A stretch of DNA of 32,640 nucleotides from Alphaproteobacteria bacterium. GTDB lineage: Bacteria > Pseudomonadota > Alphaproteobacteria > UBA6615. The stretch lies in NCBI GenBank assembly GCA_028279245.1, contig JANQOE010000101.1:1-32640 (forward strand), written 5' to 3'. Of this stretch, positions 17,791-25,673 are shown one piece after another. Positions within the stretch are counted from its first letter, which is position 1; each line of letters begins with the position of its first letter. The translations under genes and the position numbers were made by a program. The notes beneath the pieces are model-generated. The model made no database searches. It was not told the DNA's origin and worked only from the letters and a program-made list of their open reading frames with translations.

Positions 17791-18747
17791 CTAGGCCCGC
17801 AGCAGATGGAGGCTGAACAGCTCGTCCGGGTCGCACCAAACCTCGTCGGCCCGCCAGCCGGCGGCGGCGGCAAGATCGGCGAACTCCGCGGTCCCGTATT
17901 TATGCGAATCCTCGGTATGGATCGTCTCGTCGGCCCGGAAGTCGAACCGCTGCCCCAGCAATTCCACCGATTGCGGCTTGCGGCTGACCAGATGCATCTC
18001 CACCGCACCGCGTTCGTCATTGAAGAACGCCCGGTGCCCAAACGCATCAAGGTCGAAATCCGCGGCCAGTTCCCGATTGATCCGGACCAACAAATTCATG
18101 TTGAACGCGGCAGTCACCCCCGCCGCATCGTCATACGCGGCGTGGAGGGTGGCCTGGTCTTTCTTCACGTCGACCCCGACCAGAAAGATCCCGCCATCAC
18201 CCAAGGTGCGCCGAGCGTCGGCCAAGAAAGCCCGCGCCGCATCACGCGTGAAGTTGCCGATCGTCGATCCCGGGAAGAACCCCAGATGCACCGCATCACC
18301 AACCTCCGGCGGCAACGCGAACTGCGTGGTGAAGTCGGCGTGAACCGGCAGCACAGCGAGGCCCGGATAGTCGGCGGCAATCGACTTGGCACCGGCGCGC
18401 AGATGATCGCCGGAAATGTCGACCGGGACATACGCCCGCGGGGCGTCCAAGGCATCCAACAGCATGTGGACCTTGATACTGGCGCCGCTGCCGAACTCCA
18501 CCAGCGCCACATCCGCACCGGCACGCGCCGCCACATCGGACGCCCGGTCGCGCAACAACGCCATTTCCGTGCGGGTCGGGTAATACTCCGGCAGCTCGCA
18601 AATCTGCTCGAACAGATCAGAGCCGCGGGTGTCGTAGAAATACTTGCTGGGCAGCGTCTTCTGCGGTTGCGACAGCCCGGCAATCACATCGGCCGCAAAC
18701 TGCTCGGCACCCTTCGGCGGGTGAATATCGGCGACCAGGGCGTCCAT
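17791..18747 (-). CDS. egtD: L-histidine N-alpha-methyltransferase (ergothioneine synthesis)
   Basis: Uses three SAM molecules to convert histidine to hercynine, the first step of ergothioneine synthesis. The 318-residue length is typical of EgtD. Family motifs are clear: SKYFYDTRGSDLFEQI near 34-49, the PEYYPTRTE segment, SAM-binding EFGSGASIK near 84-92, and LGFFPGSTIGNF in the methyltransferase core. AAFNMNLLVRINREL and the C-terminal HTEDSHKY stretch match the histidine-binding domain. Its ATG overlaps the egtB stop by one base (TGATG), so the two are translationally coupled. Confidence 0.96.
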   Translation of the reverse strand: MDALVADIHPPKGAEQFAADVIAGLSQPQKTLPSKYFYDTRGSDLFEQICELPEYYPTRTEMALLRDRASDVAARAGADVALVEFGSGASIKVHMLLDALDAPRAYVPVDISGDHLRAGAKSIAADYPGLAVLPVHADFTTQFALPPEVGDAVHLGFFPGSTIGNFTRDAARAFLADARRTLGDGGIFLVGVDVKKDQATLHAAYDDAAGVTAAFNMNLLVRINRELAADFDLDAFGHRAFFNDERGAVEMHLVSRKPQSVELLGQRFDFRADETIHTEDSHKYGTAEFADLAAAAGWRADEVWCDPDELFSLHLLRA

Positions 18748-20039
18748 CAGACGTCCGCCGCCAAGCGCACGCCGGAGAATTGCCAGCGCTGATGCGGATA
18801 AAAGAAGTTGCGGTACGACGTACGCATCTGCGCCTCAGGCGTCACACACGAACCGCCCCGCAAGACAATTTGATTGGCCATGAACTTACCGTTGTACTCC
18901 CCGACGGCGCCCGCCGCCGGTCGAAAGCCTGGGTAGGAGATATAGGGACTCTGTGTCCATTCCCAAGCATCGCCGAACATCTGCTGCAACGAACCGTCGC
19001 CACCGCCTGCCGGTAACGCCCGCAACATGCCAGATTCCACATAGTTTCCGGTCAGCGGCATCCTGGCGGCCGCCACTTCCCATTCGGCCTCGGTCGGCAA
19101 CCGCTGTCCCGCCCAGCGGGCATAGGCGTCGGCTTCGTAATGGCTGACATGCACCACCGGCGCGTCGTCGTTGACCGGCTGCAGCCCGGCCAGCGTCATG
19201 CTATGCCAGCCGTCATCTTCCATCTGCCAATAAAGCGGCGCCGACCAGTTCTCCTCAGCCGCTGTCGCCCAGCCGTCGGAGAGCCACAAGGTCGGCGTCC
19301 GATATCCGCCATCCGTCATGAAGGCCTGCCACTCGCCATTGGTCACCAGCCGCGACCCCAGCTTGAAGGGCTGCACCAACGTCCGATGGCGCGGCGTCTC
19401 GTGGTCGAAGGCAAAACCGGGACCGTCGTGACCAATCTCGTACGCGCCGCCATCGAACGAAGCCCAAGTCAAATCGACCGGTCCAACTGCCTCCGCCGGC
19501 CGATGCGGCCGATAAGCGGGACACAACGGGTTCTGCGCCAGCGCATGCAACAGGTCGGTGAGCAATAGCTCCTGATGTTGCATCTCATGGTGCAAGCCAA
19601 GTTCCAACAGCGGTGCTGCCTTCTGCCACGCCGCCGCACTGCAATCCGCGATGAACGCCGCCATCGCTCGGTCGACATGGGCCCGGTAGGCCATTACCTC
19701 GTCCACCGACGGCCGCGTCAGCATGCCCCGCCGGGGGCGGGCATGACGGTCGCCGACCGCCTCGTAATAGGAGTTGAAGAGGTAGGAGTAGCGGGGGTGG
19801 AACACCGCGTAGCCGTCGCCGAGGGGGCCGAGTATGAAAGTCTCAAAGAACCAGGTCGTATGCGCCAGATGCCATTTGGTCGGACTGGCATCGGTCATCG
19901 ACTGAATGACCTGGTCTTCCGGGCTCAGCCCTTCGGCCAGCCCCTCGCTAGCGGCCCGCACCCGACCGAATTGGTGGCCAAGCCGGAGGCGTTTGTCTTC
20001 GTCTTGCCGAGATTGGCGAGTCAAACCGGCGCCGTACAT
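18747..20039 (-). CDS. egtB: Ergothioneine biosynthesis sulfoxide synthase
   Basis: Non-heme iron enzyme that joins hercynine to a cysteine-type thiol with O2. Start chosen at the ATG at 20039 (430 residues), with GGGAGTGA seven bases upstream; 19 further codons are open but look non-coding. The N-terminal DinB-like domain supplies the iron ligands: H60 in KWHLAH and the HxxxH pair H151/H155 in HHEMQH. The C-terminal FGE-sulfatase-like domain shows VHVSHYEADAYARWAGQRLPTEAEWE, MFGDAWEWTQSPY and the terminal LRGGSCVTPEAQMR and SGVRLA motifs. EgtC and a C-S lyase are not in the window. Whether cysteine or gamma-glutamylcysteine is the thiol cannot be told from sequence. Confidence 0.96.
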   Translation of the reverse strand: MYGAGLTRQSRQDEDKRLRLGHQFGRVRAASEGLAEGLSPEDQVIQSMTDASPTKWHLAHTTWFFETFILGPLGDGYAVFHPRYSYLFNSYYEAVGDRHARPRRGMLTRPSVDEVMAYRAHVDRAMAAFIADCSAAAWQKAAPLLELGLHHEMQHQELLLTDLLHALAQNPLCPAYRPHRPAEAVGPVDLTWASFDGGAYEIGHDGPGFAFDHETPRHRTLVQPFKLGSRLVTNGEWQAFMTDGGYRTPTLWLSDGWATAAEENWSAPLYWQMEDDGWHSMTLAGLQPVNDDAPVVHVSHYEADAYARWAGQRLPTEAEWEVAAARMPLTGNYVESGMLRALPAGGGDGSLQQMFGDAWEWTQSPYISYPGFRPAAGAVGEYNGKFMANQIVLRGGSCVTPEAQMRTSYRNFFYPHQRWQFSGVRLAADV

Positions 20040-20421
20040 GCTGGTCACTCCCTGCAGCGGTGGGCGGCAGGTAGCGAACGCCTGATTCGATTTCAAACAC
20101 CGCGGCAGCCCAGCATCAGGGATGTGATGGATAAGTCTGCGTACGGGCTACCGGCCGCCGATATGGCATGGCGGCCGCTGTGGCCGATCAGCCTCCACAG
20201 TCCAAACCGACTAGGTTGCGGCAAATCAACAGCCCGGCGCCTCGTCACCAGGCGACCGGCATCACTAGTCCTGAGCGCTGCATGCGTACGCCGCCAAGAG
20301 GGGTATTTTGCGTGGTAACGCTGGCCGGAATGGCCAAGATCCGCTATTCCGGCCTGACCGCGCGCCCCAAAAAACTGCCCCGAGCGCTGCGGACCGGCCG
20401 TCAAGGAGGAGGAAGCTCGAA
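20040..20421. promoter_or_regulatory. Divergent egtB / sugar-kinase intergenic region
   Basis: A 382-base non-coding stretch serving both egtB (minus) and the kinase-aldolase pair (plus). It contains a short TTGCGGCAA dyad at 20216-20224 and a 9-bp inverted repeat at 20323-20354 (listed separately). A strong Shine-Dalgarno (AAGGAGGAGG) sits just before the kinase ATG. I see no RNA gene and no convincing small coding frame. Confidence 0.6.
20323..20354. repeat. Inverted repeat in the kinase leader
   Basis: GGCCGGAAT (20323-20331) and ATTCCGGCC (20346-20354) form a perfect 9-bp stem with a 14-base loop, 68 bases before the kinase start codon. No T run follows. It may be an operator or a leader RNA hairpin. 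Confidence 0.5.
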
Positions 20422-21522
20422 ATGAGCGTTTTGGATATCAAACCCGCCGCGGATTGCCGCTACGACATCGTTTCCCTCGGTGAGGTGATGATGCGCCTGG
20501 ACCCCGGCGAGGGCCGAATTCGCACCGCCCGCCAATTCCGCGCCTGGGAAGGCGGCGGCGAGTACAATGTGGCCCGTGGCCTGCGCCGGTGCTTCGGCAA
20601 GCGCGCCGCCGTGGTCACCGCCTTCGCCAAGAACGAGGTCGGCCTGCTTATGGAGGATTTGATCCTGCAGGGCGGCGTCGACACCTCCCTGATCAAATGG
20701 ATCCCCTATGACGGCATCGGCCGCACCGTCCGCAACGGCCTGAACCTCACTGAGCGTGGCTTTGGTATCCGCGGCGCCGTCGGCTGCTCGGACCGTGGCA
20801 ACACCGCCTCCGCCCAGCTCACCGTCGGCGACATCGACTGGGAGCATCTGTTCGGCGAACTAGGCGTCCGTTGGTTCCATACCGGCGGTATCTTCGCCGC
20901 CCTGTCCGAGACCACCGGCCCGGTGGTGATCGAGGCCGCCAAGGCAGCGGAGAAGCACGGCACCATCGTTTCCTACGACCTCAACTATCGCCCGTCCCTG
21001 TGGAAGGGCTTCGGCGGCCTGGAAAAGTGCCAGGAGATCAACCGCGAAATCGCCAAACACGTCCACGTCATGATCGGCAACGAGGAAGACTTCACCGCCT
21101 GCCTCGGCTTCGAGGTCGAGGGGGTCGACGACAACCTGACCGACCTGGACGTCAGCTCGTTCCAGCGCATGATCGAAAACGCGGTGCGGGAGTTCCCGAA
21201 CTTCAAGGCCACGGCGACCACCATGCGCGGCGTCAAATCGGCAACCGTCAATGACTGGGGCGCCATGTGCTGGGCCGATGGCAAGTTCCACACCGCGACC
21301 CACCGCCCGAATATGGAGATCATGGACCGGGTCGGCGGCGGCGACAGCTTCGCCTCCGGCTTCATCTACGGCATGATGACCTTCGGCGACCCTGCACAAG
21401 CGGTCGAATACGGCGCCGCCCACGGCGCCTTGGCCATGACCACACCCGGCGACACGACCATGGCCTCGCTCGCCGAGGTTGAGAAACTGGTCGGCGGCGG
21501 CGGCGCCCGCGTCGATCGGTAG
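20422..21522 (+). CDS. PfkB-family sugar kinase, 2-keto-3-deoxygluconate kinase-like
   Basis: A 366-residue ribokinase/PfkB-fold kinase, probably phosphorylating a 2-keto-3-deoxy sugar acid with ATP. The start is the ATG at 20422 because AAGGAGGAGG precedes it; codons upstream in frame are not protein-like. The N-terminal family pattern is VSLGEVMMRLDPGEGRI followed by GGGEYNVARGL near 44-54. The PfkB signature with catalytic Asp is GGGDSFASG with D308. VSYDLNYRPSLWKG is typical of KDG kinases. It is followed after 10 bases by a KDPG-type aldolase gene, which supports a KDG to KDPG to pyruvate plus glyceraldehyde-3-phosphate route. The exact epimer (gluconate or galactonate type) is not resolved. 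Confidence 0.88.
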   Translation: MSVLDIKPAADCRYDIVSLGEVMMRLDPGEGRIRTARQFRAWEGGGEYNVARGLRRCFGKRAAVVTAFAKNEVGLLMEDLILQGGVDTSLIKWIPYDGIGRTVRNGLNLTERGFGIRGAVGCSDRGNTASAQLTVGDIDWEHLFGELGVRWFHTGGIFAALSETTGPVVIEAAKAAEKHGTIVSYDLNYRPSLWKGFGGLEKCQEINREIAKHVHVMIGNEEDFTACLGFEVEGVDDNLTDLDVSSFQRMIENAVREFPNFKATATTMRGVKSATVNDWGAMCWADGKFHTATHRPNMEIMDRVGGGDSFASGFIYGMMTFGDPAQAVEYGAAHGALAMTTPGDTTMASLAEVEKLVGGGGARVDR

Positions 21523-21532
21523 GAGGATCCAG

Positions 21533-22156
21533 ATGCTAGACGAACTGCTGAAACGCCCGATTGTCCCAGTGATCGTCATCGAGGACGCCAACGATGCTGA
21601 GCCGCTAGCCGGCGCCCTACTGGAAGGCGGCATCGACATAATCGAGGTCACCTTCCGCACGGCGGCGGCCGGCGAGGCCATCGGCCGGGTCAAGAAGGCC
21701 TTTCCCCAGATGCTGCTCGGCGCCGGTACCGTGCTGACCACTGAACAGGCGGATCGCGCCATCGATGCGGGCGCCGGCTTCGGCCTGGCCCCCGGCCTCA
21801 ACCCGGCGGTGGTCAAGCACTTTCAACAGCGCGGCGGCACCTTCATCCCCGGCGTGATGACTCCATCGGAAATCGAACGCGGACTGGAACTCGGCTGCAA
21901 GTTCCTGAAATTCTTCCCCGCCGGCACCGCTGGCGGCCCGGCGATGCTGAAGGCCCTGGCCGGCCCTTACGCCAGCCAAGGTGTCCAGTTCTGCCCGACC
22001 GGCGGCGTCAATCTCGGCAACATGATGGACTATCTGTCCCTGCCGATCGTCGCCGCCATCGGCGGCTCCTGGATCGCCACCAAGCAGCAGATCGCCGACA
22101 AGGACTGGGGAACGATCACCAAACAGGCCAAGGACGCCCTCGCCGCCTGTCAGTAA
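21533..22156 (+). CDS. eda: 2-keto-3-deoxy-6-phosphogluconate aldolase family (Eda/KHG)
   Basis: Class I aldolase cleaving KDPG-type substrates to pyruvate and glyceraldehyde 3-phosphate. The start is the ATG at 21533, with AGGAGG six bases upstream, giving 207 residues. The Schiff-base Lys is K126 in KFLKFFPA and the proton-shuttle Glu is E38 in IIEVTFRT. GAGTVLT (64-70) and CPTGGVN are further family motifs. It lies 10 bases after the kinase gene and is certainly co-transcribed. The gene symbol indicates the family; KDPGal or other keto-acid substrates remain possible. Confidence 0.92.
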   Translation: MLDELLKRPIVPVIVIEDANDAEPLAGALLEGGIDIIEVTFRTAAAGEAIGRVKKAFPQMLLGAGTVLTTEQADRAIDAGAGFGLAPGLNPAVVKHFQQRGGTFIPGVMTPSEIERGLELGCKFLKFFPAGTAGGPAMLKALAGPYASQGVQFCPTGGVNLGNMMDYLSLPIVAAIGGSWIATKQQIADKDWGTITKQAKDALAACQ

Positions 22157-22177
22157 ACTAGTGTTGCGGCGGTGCGC

Positions 22178-22831
22178 CTAGGCGCGCACCCCGCAGCCCC
22201 GCAACACAATCTGTGTGAGCTGATCCGCCGCGACGTCCGGGATCTGTTGAGAGCCGAGCACCGCGCTCGTCTGTGCCGCGAAGTCAGCATAGGTCTGGGT
22301 CGCGGCCCACAGCGTGAACATCAGGTGCTTAGCATCCACCTTGTCCACCTGCCCGGCATCAGCCCAAGCGGCGAACACGCCCTCGATCTCCTCGACGCGC
22401 TGCCGCAGCTTGGTGCGCAGGAAACGCTTCAGATACGGCGCCCCATGAATGACTTCATTGGCGAAGACACGTGACTCGACCGGGTACGTCCGCGACAGTT
22501 CGATCTTCGTACGAATGTACTCGGCCAACGCTTCGGCCGGGTCGTTTTCGACCTGGAACACATCCATCTGCGAGATCCATAAGTCGAGGATCTCCGACAA
22601 CACCCGCTTGTACAGCGCTTCCTTGGTGCCGAAATAGTAGTGAACATTCGCCTTCGGTAACTCGGCCAAATCGGCAATCGACGCCGTCGTGGCGCCATCG
22701 AACCCGGCTTCCGAAAAGACCACCGCCGCCGCATGTAGAATGCGCTGCTCCATGAGCCGGCGCACGTCGCGCCGGCTCATCGGTCTTTCTTCGACGGCCG
22801 CCTTTACCGCCGCGGGCGACCGCCGTTCCAC
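22178..22831 (-). CDS. TetR-family regulator, RutR-like
   Basis: A 217-residue TetR regulator. The N-terminal helix-turn-helix reads ILHAAAVVFSEAGFDGATTASIADLAELPKANVHYYFGTKEALYKRVL (roughly 31-78). The C-terminal domain, with YIRTKIELSRTYPVESRVFANEVIHGAPYLKRFL, resembles RutR (YcdC), the uracil/thymine-responsive regulator of pyrimidine use in E. coli. The GTG start at 22831 abuts the aminotransferase stop codon, so the two genes form an operon; an ATG 17 codons later is an alternative. Two RutR-box-like dyads in the divergent promoter upstream of that operon support a role controlling the pyrimidine locus and itself. Confidence 0.88.
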   Translation of the reverse strand: MERRSPAAVKAAVEERPMSRRDVRRLMEQRILHAAAVVFSEAGFDGATTASIADLAELPKANVHYYFGTKEALYKRVLSEILDLWISQMDVFQVENDPAEALAEYIRTKIELSRTYPVESRVFANEVIHGAPYLKRFLRTKLRQRVEEIEGVFAAWADAGQVDKVDAKHLMFTLWAATQTYADFAAQTSAVLGSQQIPDVAADQLTQIVLRGCGVRA

Positions 22832-24166
22832 TTAGGCAGCTTCCTTCAGCACCTCGGCCAGCGTCCCGAAGATCTCGTCGATCTGCGATTTACTGATGAT
22901 CAGCGGCGGCGACAGCGCGATGATGTCGCCGGTGGTGCGGATTTGCAGGCCCTTCTCGTAACAGCGTAGGAACACATCGAACGCCCGCGCCGTCGGCTTG
23001 CCGGCGATCGGCGCCAGTTCGATACCGGCGATCAGCCCCATATTGCGCAGGTCGATGACATGGGGCAGCCCTTTCAGCGAGTGCACCGCGTCTTCCCAAT
23101 AGGGCGCCAGCTCGGCGGCCCTGGCAAACAGCCCTTCTTCCTCATACACCTCCAGGGTCGCCAAACCGGCAGCGGCGGCCAACGGATGGCCGGAGTAGGT
23201 GTAGCCGTGGAAGAACTCGATGGTGTTCTCCGGCCCGTCCATGAACGCATCGTAGATATCGCTGCGCACCCCGACCGCGCCCATCGGCACGTAACCGCTG
23301 GTGATCCCCTTCGCCATCGTGATCATGTCAGGCGTCACGCCGAAATAGTCGGCACCGAACGGCGCACCCAGCCGGCCGAACCCGGTGATCACCTCATCGA
23401 AGATCAGCAAAATGTCGTGCTGGTCACAGATCGCCCGCAGGCGTTCCAGATATCCCTTCGGCGGCAGCAGCACACCCGTCGACCCGGCAACCGGCTCGAC
23501 GATAACCGCGGCAATCGTGGAGGCATCGTGCAACGCGACAATGCGCTCCAACTCATCCGCCATGTGCGCGCCCCACTCCGGCTGTCCGCGGGAGAAGGCA
23601 TTGTGTTCGAGGTTGTGGGTGTGCTGCAGATGGTCGACGCCGTTAATCAACGGCCCAAAAAACTTGCGGTTGGCGACGATGCCGCCGACCGAGATGCCAC
23701 CGAACCCGACGCCGTGATAGCCGCGTTCCCGGCCGATCAGCCGCGTCCGCGTTCCCTGGCCACGCACCCGCTGATAGGCGATGGCGATCTTCAGTGCCGT
23801 ATCGACCGCCTCCGACCCCGAGTTCGCGAAGAACACATGGTCGAGGCCCTTCGGCAGCAGCGTCCCGACCCGGCTCGCAAGCTGGAAGACCTTCGGATGC
23901 CCCATCTGGAACGACGGGGCGTAGTCCATCTCCGCCACCTGGTTCTGCACCGCCTCGACAATCTTCTTACGGCCATGCCCGGCATTGACGCACCACAGGC
24001 CGGCGGTCCCGTCCAGGATCTGCCGCCCGTCATGGCTGCGGTAGTGCATATCCTTGGCGCCGACCAGCAGGCGCGGCGCCTTCTTGAACTGGCGGTTTGC
24101 CGTAAACGGCATCCAATACGATTCCAGGTCGTTCGGTACGACCGTTGCTCCGGCGTCCAGGCTCAT
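22832..24166 (-). CDS. Omega-amino acid:pyruvate aminotransferase (beta-alanine type)
   Basis: PLP-dependent class III aminotransferase, probably moving the amino group of beta-alanine to pyruvate and giving malonate semialdehyde and alanine. The start is the ATG at 24166 (444 residues): GGAGGT ends six bases upstream, whereas the ATG six bases earlier directly abuts it. The N-terminal YWMPFTANRQFKKAPRLL and DGTAGLWCVNAGHGR stretches are typical of the beta-alanine/omega-amino acid:pyruvate group. PLP-site motifs are ANSGSEAVDTALK, FDEVITGFGR and TMAKGITSG with the Schiff-base K286. Divergent from preTA and linked to a RutR-like gene, it fits the last step of reductive pyrimidine breakdown. 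Confidence 0.92.
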   Translation of the reverse strand: MSLDAGATVVPNDLESYWMPFTANRQFKKAPRLLVGAKDMHYRSHDGRQILDGTAGLWCVNAGHGRKKIVEAVQNQVAEMDYAPSFQMGHPKVFQLASRVGTLLPKGLDHVFFANSGSEAVDTALKIAIAYQRVRGQGTRTRLIGRERGYHGVGFGGISVGGIVANRKFFGPLINGVDHLQHTHNLEHNAFSRGQPEWGAHMADELERIVALHDASTIAAVIVEPVAGSTGVLLPPKGYLERLRAICDQHDILLIFDEVITGFGRLGAPFGADYFGVTPDMITMAKGITSGYVPMGAVGVRSDIYDAFMDGPENTIEFFHGYTYSGHPLAAAAGLATLEVYEEEGLFARAAELAPYWEDAVHSLKGLPHVIDLRNMGLIAGIELAPIAGKPTARAFDVFLRCYEKGLQIRTTGDIIALSPPLIISKSQIDEIFGTLAEVLKEAA

Positions 24167-24172
24167 GCCCAT

Positions 24173-24178
24173 ACCTCC
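24173..24178 (-). promoter_or_regulatory. Ribosome binding site that fixes the aminotransferase start
   Basis: GGAGGT on the minus strand. The distance to the ATG at 24166 is six bases, while the in-frame ATG at 24172 touches it directly, so the later ATG is the likely start. Confidence 0.75.
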
Positions 24179-24186
24179 ACGGCTCG

Positions 24187-24202
24187 CTGACCGGATGGTC
24201 AG
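24187..24202. promoter_or_regulatory. RutR-box-like operator 1
   Basis: CTGACCGGATGGTCAG is a perfect dyad (CTGACC, four bases, GGTCAG). It matches the published E. coli RutR consensus TTGACCANNTGGTCAA at 11 of the 14 defined positions. It lies 20 bases upstream of the aminotransferase start codon. Confidence 0.75.
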
Positions 24203-24258
24203 GATCTGGGCAAAAGTACCATGCGGAAGGCAGCCGCGCCATCACCCCCGGCCGAAAC

Positions 24259-24274
24259 TTGACCAGTCGGTCAG
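24259..24274. promoter_or_regulatory. RutR-box-like operator 2
   Basis: TTGACCAGTCGGTCAG is a dyad (TGACC, four bases, GGTCA) matching TTGACCANNTGGTCAA at 12 of the 14 defined positions. It lies 45 bases upstream of the preT ATG. Its centre is 72 bases from that of operator 1, so one box serves each divergent transcript. Confidence 0.78.
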
Positions 24275-24319
24275 CTAATTTTAGAGTCGCCAACTAAGGG
24301 ATTTGGGAAGGAAGAAACT

Positions 24320-25663
24320 ATGGCAGGCGGTCCGCAGATCGCCGCCGGACGGCTGACCGGCAGGCAGTACGAAGAGAATTTCGACGACATCAAACCACCG
24401 CTCGATCGCCGACGGGCGCTGATCGAAGCCAGCCGCTGCTACTTCTGCTACGACGCCCCGTGTATCGAGGCCTGCCCCACCGGCATCGATATCCCCAGCT
24501 TCATTCGCAAGATCTCGACTGACAATGTCCGCGGCGCCGCCCTCGACATTCTGAATCCGAACATCTTCGGCGGCATGTGCGCCCGCGTCTGCCCGACTGA
24601 GGAGCTCTGCGAAGAGGCGTGCGTCCGCAACACCCAGGAAGAGAAGCCGGTGCACATCGGCGCGCTGCAGCGCTACGCCACCGACAACTTCTTCGAAACG
24701 GGGGAACAGCCCTTCACTCGCGCCCCCGCCACCGGCAAGCGCGTCGCGGCCGTCGGTGCCGGTCCGGCAGGCCTGTCCTGCGCCCACCGCTGCGCGACCC
24801 TCGGCCACGACGTGACAGTGTTCGACGCGCGCGACAAGGCGGGCGGCCTCAACGAGTACGGCATCGCCGCCTACAAGACGCCGCACAATTTCGCCCAGAC
24901 CGAGGTCGATTTCATCATGGGCATCGGCGGCATCACCATCGAGACCGGCAAGAAGCTCGGCCGCGACATCGCTCTGGCCGACCTGCGCAGCGACTACGAC
25001 GCCGTATTCCTCGGTCTTGGCCACACCGCCGTGCGCGAGCTGAGCATTGACGGCGAAGTTATGAGCGGCGTGCACGCCGCCGTCGACTACATCGCCGAAC
25101 TGCGGCAAGCGGCCGATCTCGCCGCGTTGCCGGTGGGCCGGCGCATTGTCGTCATCGGCGGCGGCAATACCGCCATTGATATCGCCGTACAGACCAAGCG
25201 CCTCGGCGCCGAGGACGTCACCCTGGTCTACCGCCGCGGGCCGCGAGAAATGGGCGCCACCTGGCACGAGCAGGAGATTGCGCAGACCAACGGCGTGAAG
25301 ATCAAGCACTGGGCGATGCCCCGGCGCATCCTCGGCAACGGATCGGTCGAGGCAGTGGAGTGCGAATACACCCAACTCGACGCATCGGGCCGCCTGAGCG
25401 GGACCGGCGACACCTTCTCCCTGGCCGCCGACCAGGTGTTCAAGGCCATCGGTCAGATGTTTGTGCCCGACGCGCTGAACGGCAGCGCCCAGGAGGTGTT
25501 GGAAATCGCCAACGACCGCATCGTCGTCAATGACGACCGGCAGACCTCGTTGCCCGACGTGTTCGCCGGGGGCGACTGCATTGCCGGTACCGACCTAACC
25601 GTCCAGGCGGTCGAGGATGGCAAGGTCGCGGCGATCGCAATCGACCGCCTGCTGCGGTCATAG
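24320..25663 (+). CDS. preT: NAD(P)-dependent dihydropyrimidine dehydrogenase, subunit PreT
   Basis: Electron-input subunit of dihydropyrimidine dehydrogenase: takes electrons from NAD(P)H through FAD and Fe-S clusters to PreA, which reduces uracil or thymine. The 447 residues begin after a GGGAAGGAAG site. The N-terminal Fe-S cysteines are C40, C43, C48, C52 and C87, C91, C97, C101. The FAD dinucleotide fold shows GAGPAG (146-151), and a second fold shows VVIGGGNTAID. The C-terminal FAGGDCIAG motif is typical of the GltD-like flavoprotein family. It is the first gene of the plus-strand pyrimidine operon, next to a RutR-box-like site, with preA 10 bases downstream. Confidence 0.95.
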   Translation: MAGGPQIAAGRLTGRQYEENFDDIKPPLDRRRALIEASRCYFCYDAPCIEACPTGIDIPSFIRKISTDNVRGAALDILNPNIFGGMCARVCPTEELCEEACVRNTQEEKPVHIGALQRYATDNFFETGEQPFTRAPATGKRVAAVGAGPAGLSCAHRCATLGHDVTVFDARDKAGGLNEYGIAAYKTPHNFAQTEVDFIMGIGGITIETGKKLGRDIALADLRSDYDAVFLGLGHTAVRELSIDGEVMSGVHAAVDYIAELRQAADLAALPVGRRIVVIGGGNTAIDIAVQTKRLGAEDVTLVYRRGPREMGATWHEQEIAQTNGVKIKHWAMPRRILGNGSVEAVECEYTQLDASGRLSGTGDTFSLAADQVFKAIGQMFVPDALNGSAQEVLEIANDRIVVNDDRQTSLPDVFAGGDCIAGTDLTVQAVEDGKVAAIAIDRLLRS

Positions 25664-25673
25664 GGAGGTTCCG

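Noticed and set aside
16069-22156. One single operon from the sugar kinase to the sugar binding protein
   Set aside because: The kinase and aldolase are on the opposite strand and the egt genes lie between, so there are at least two or three transcripts.
24281-25375. A 364-codon minus-strand frame opposite preT
   Set aside because: It overlaps the preT Fe-S and FAD motifs in antisense and would also cross the divergent promoter.
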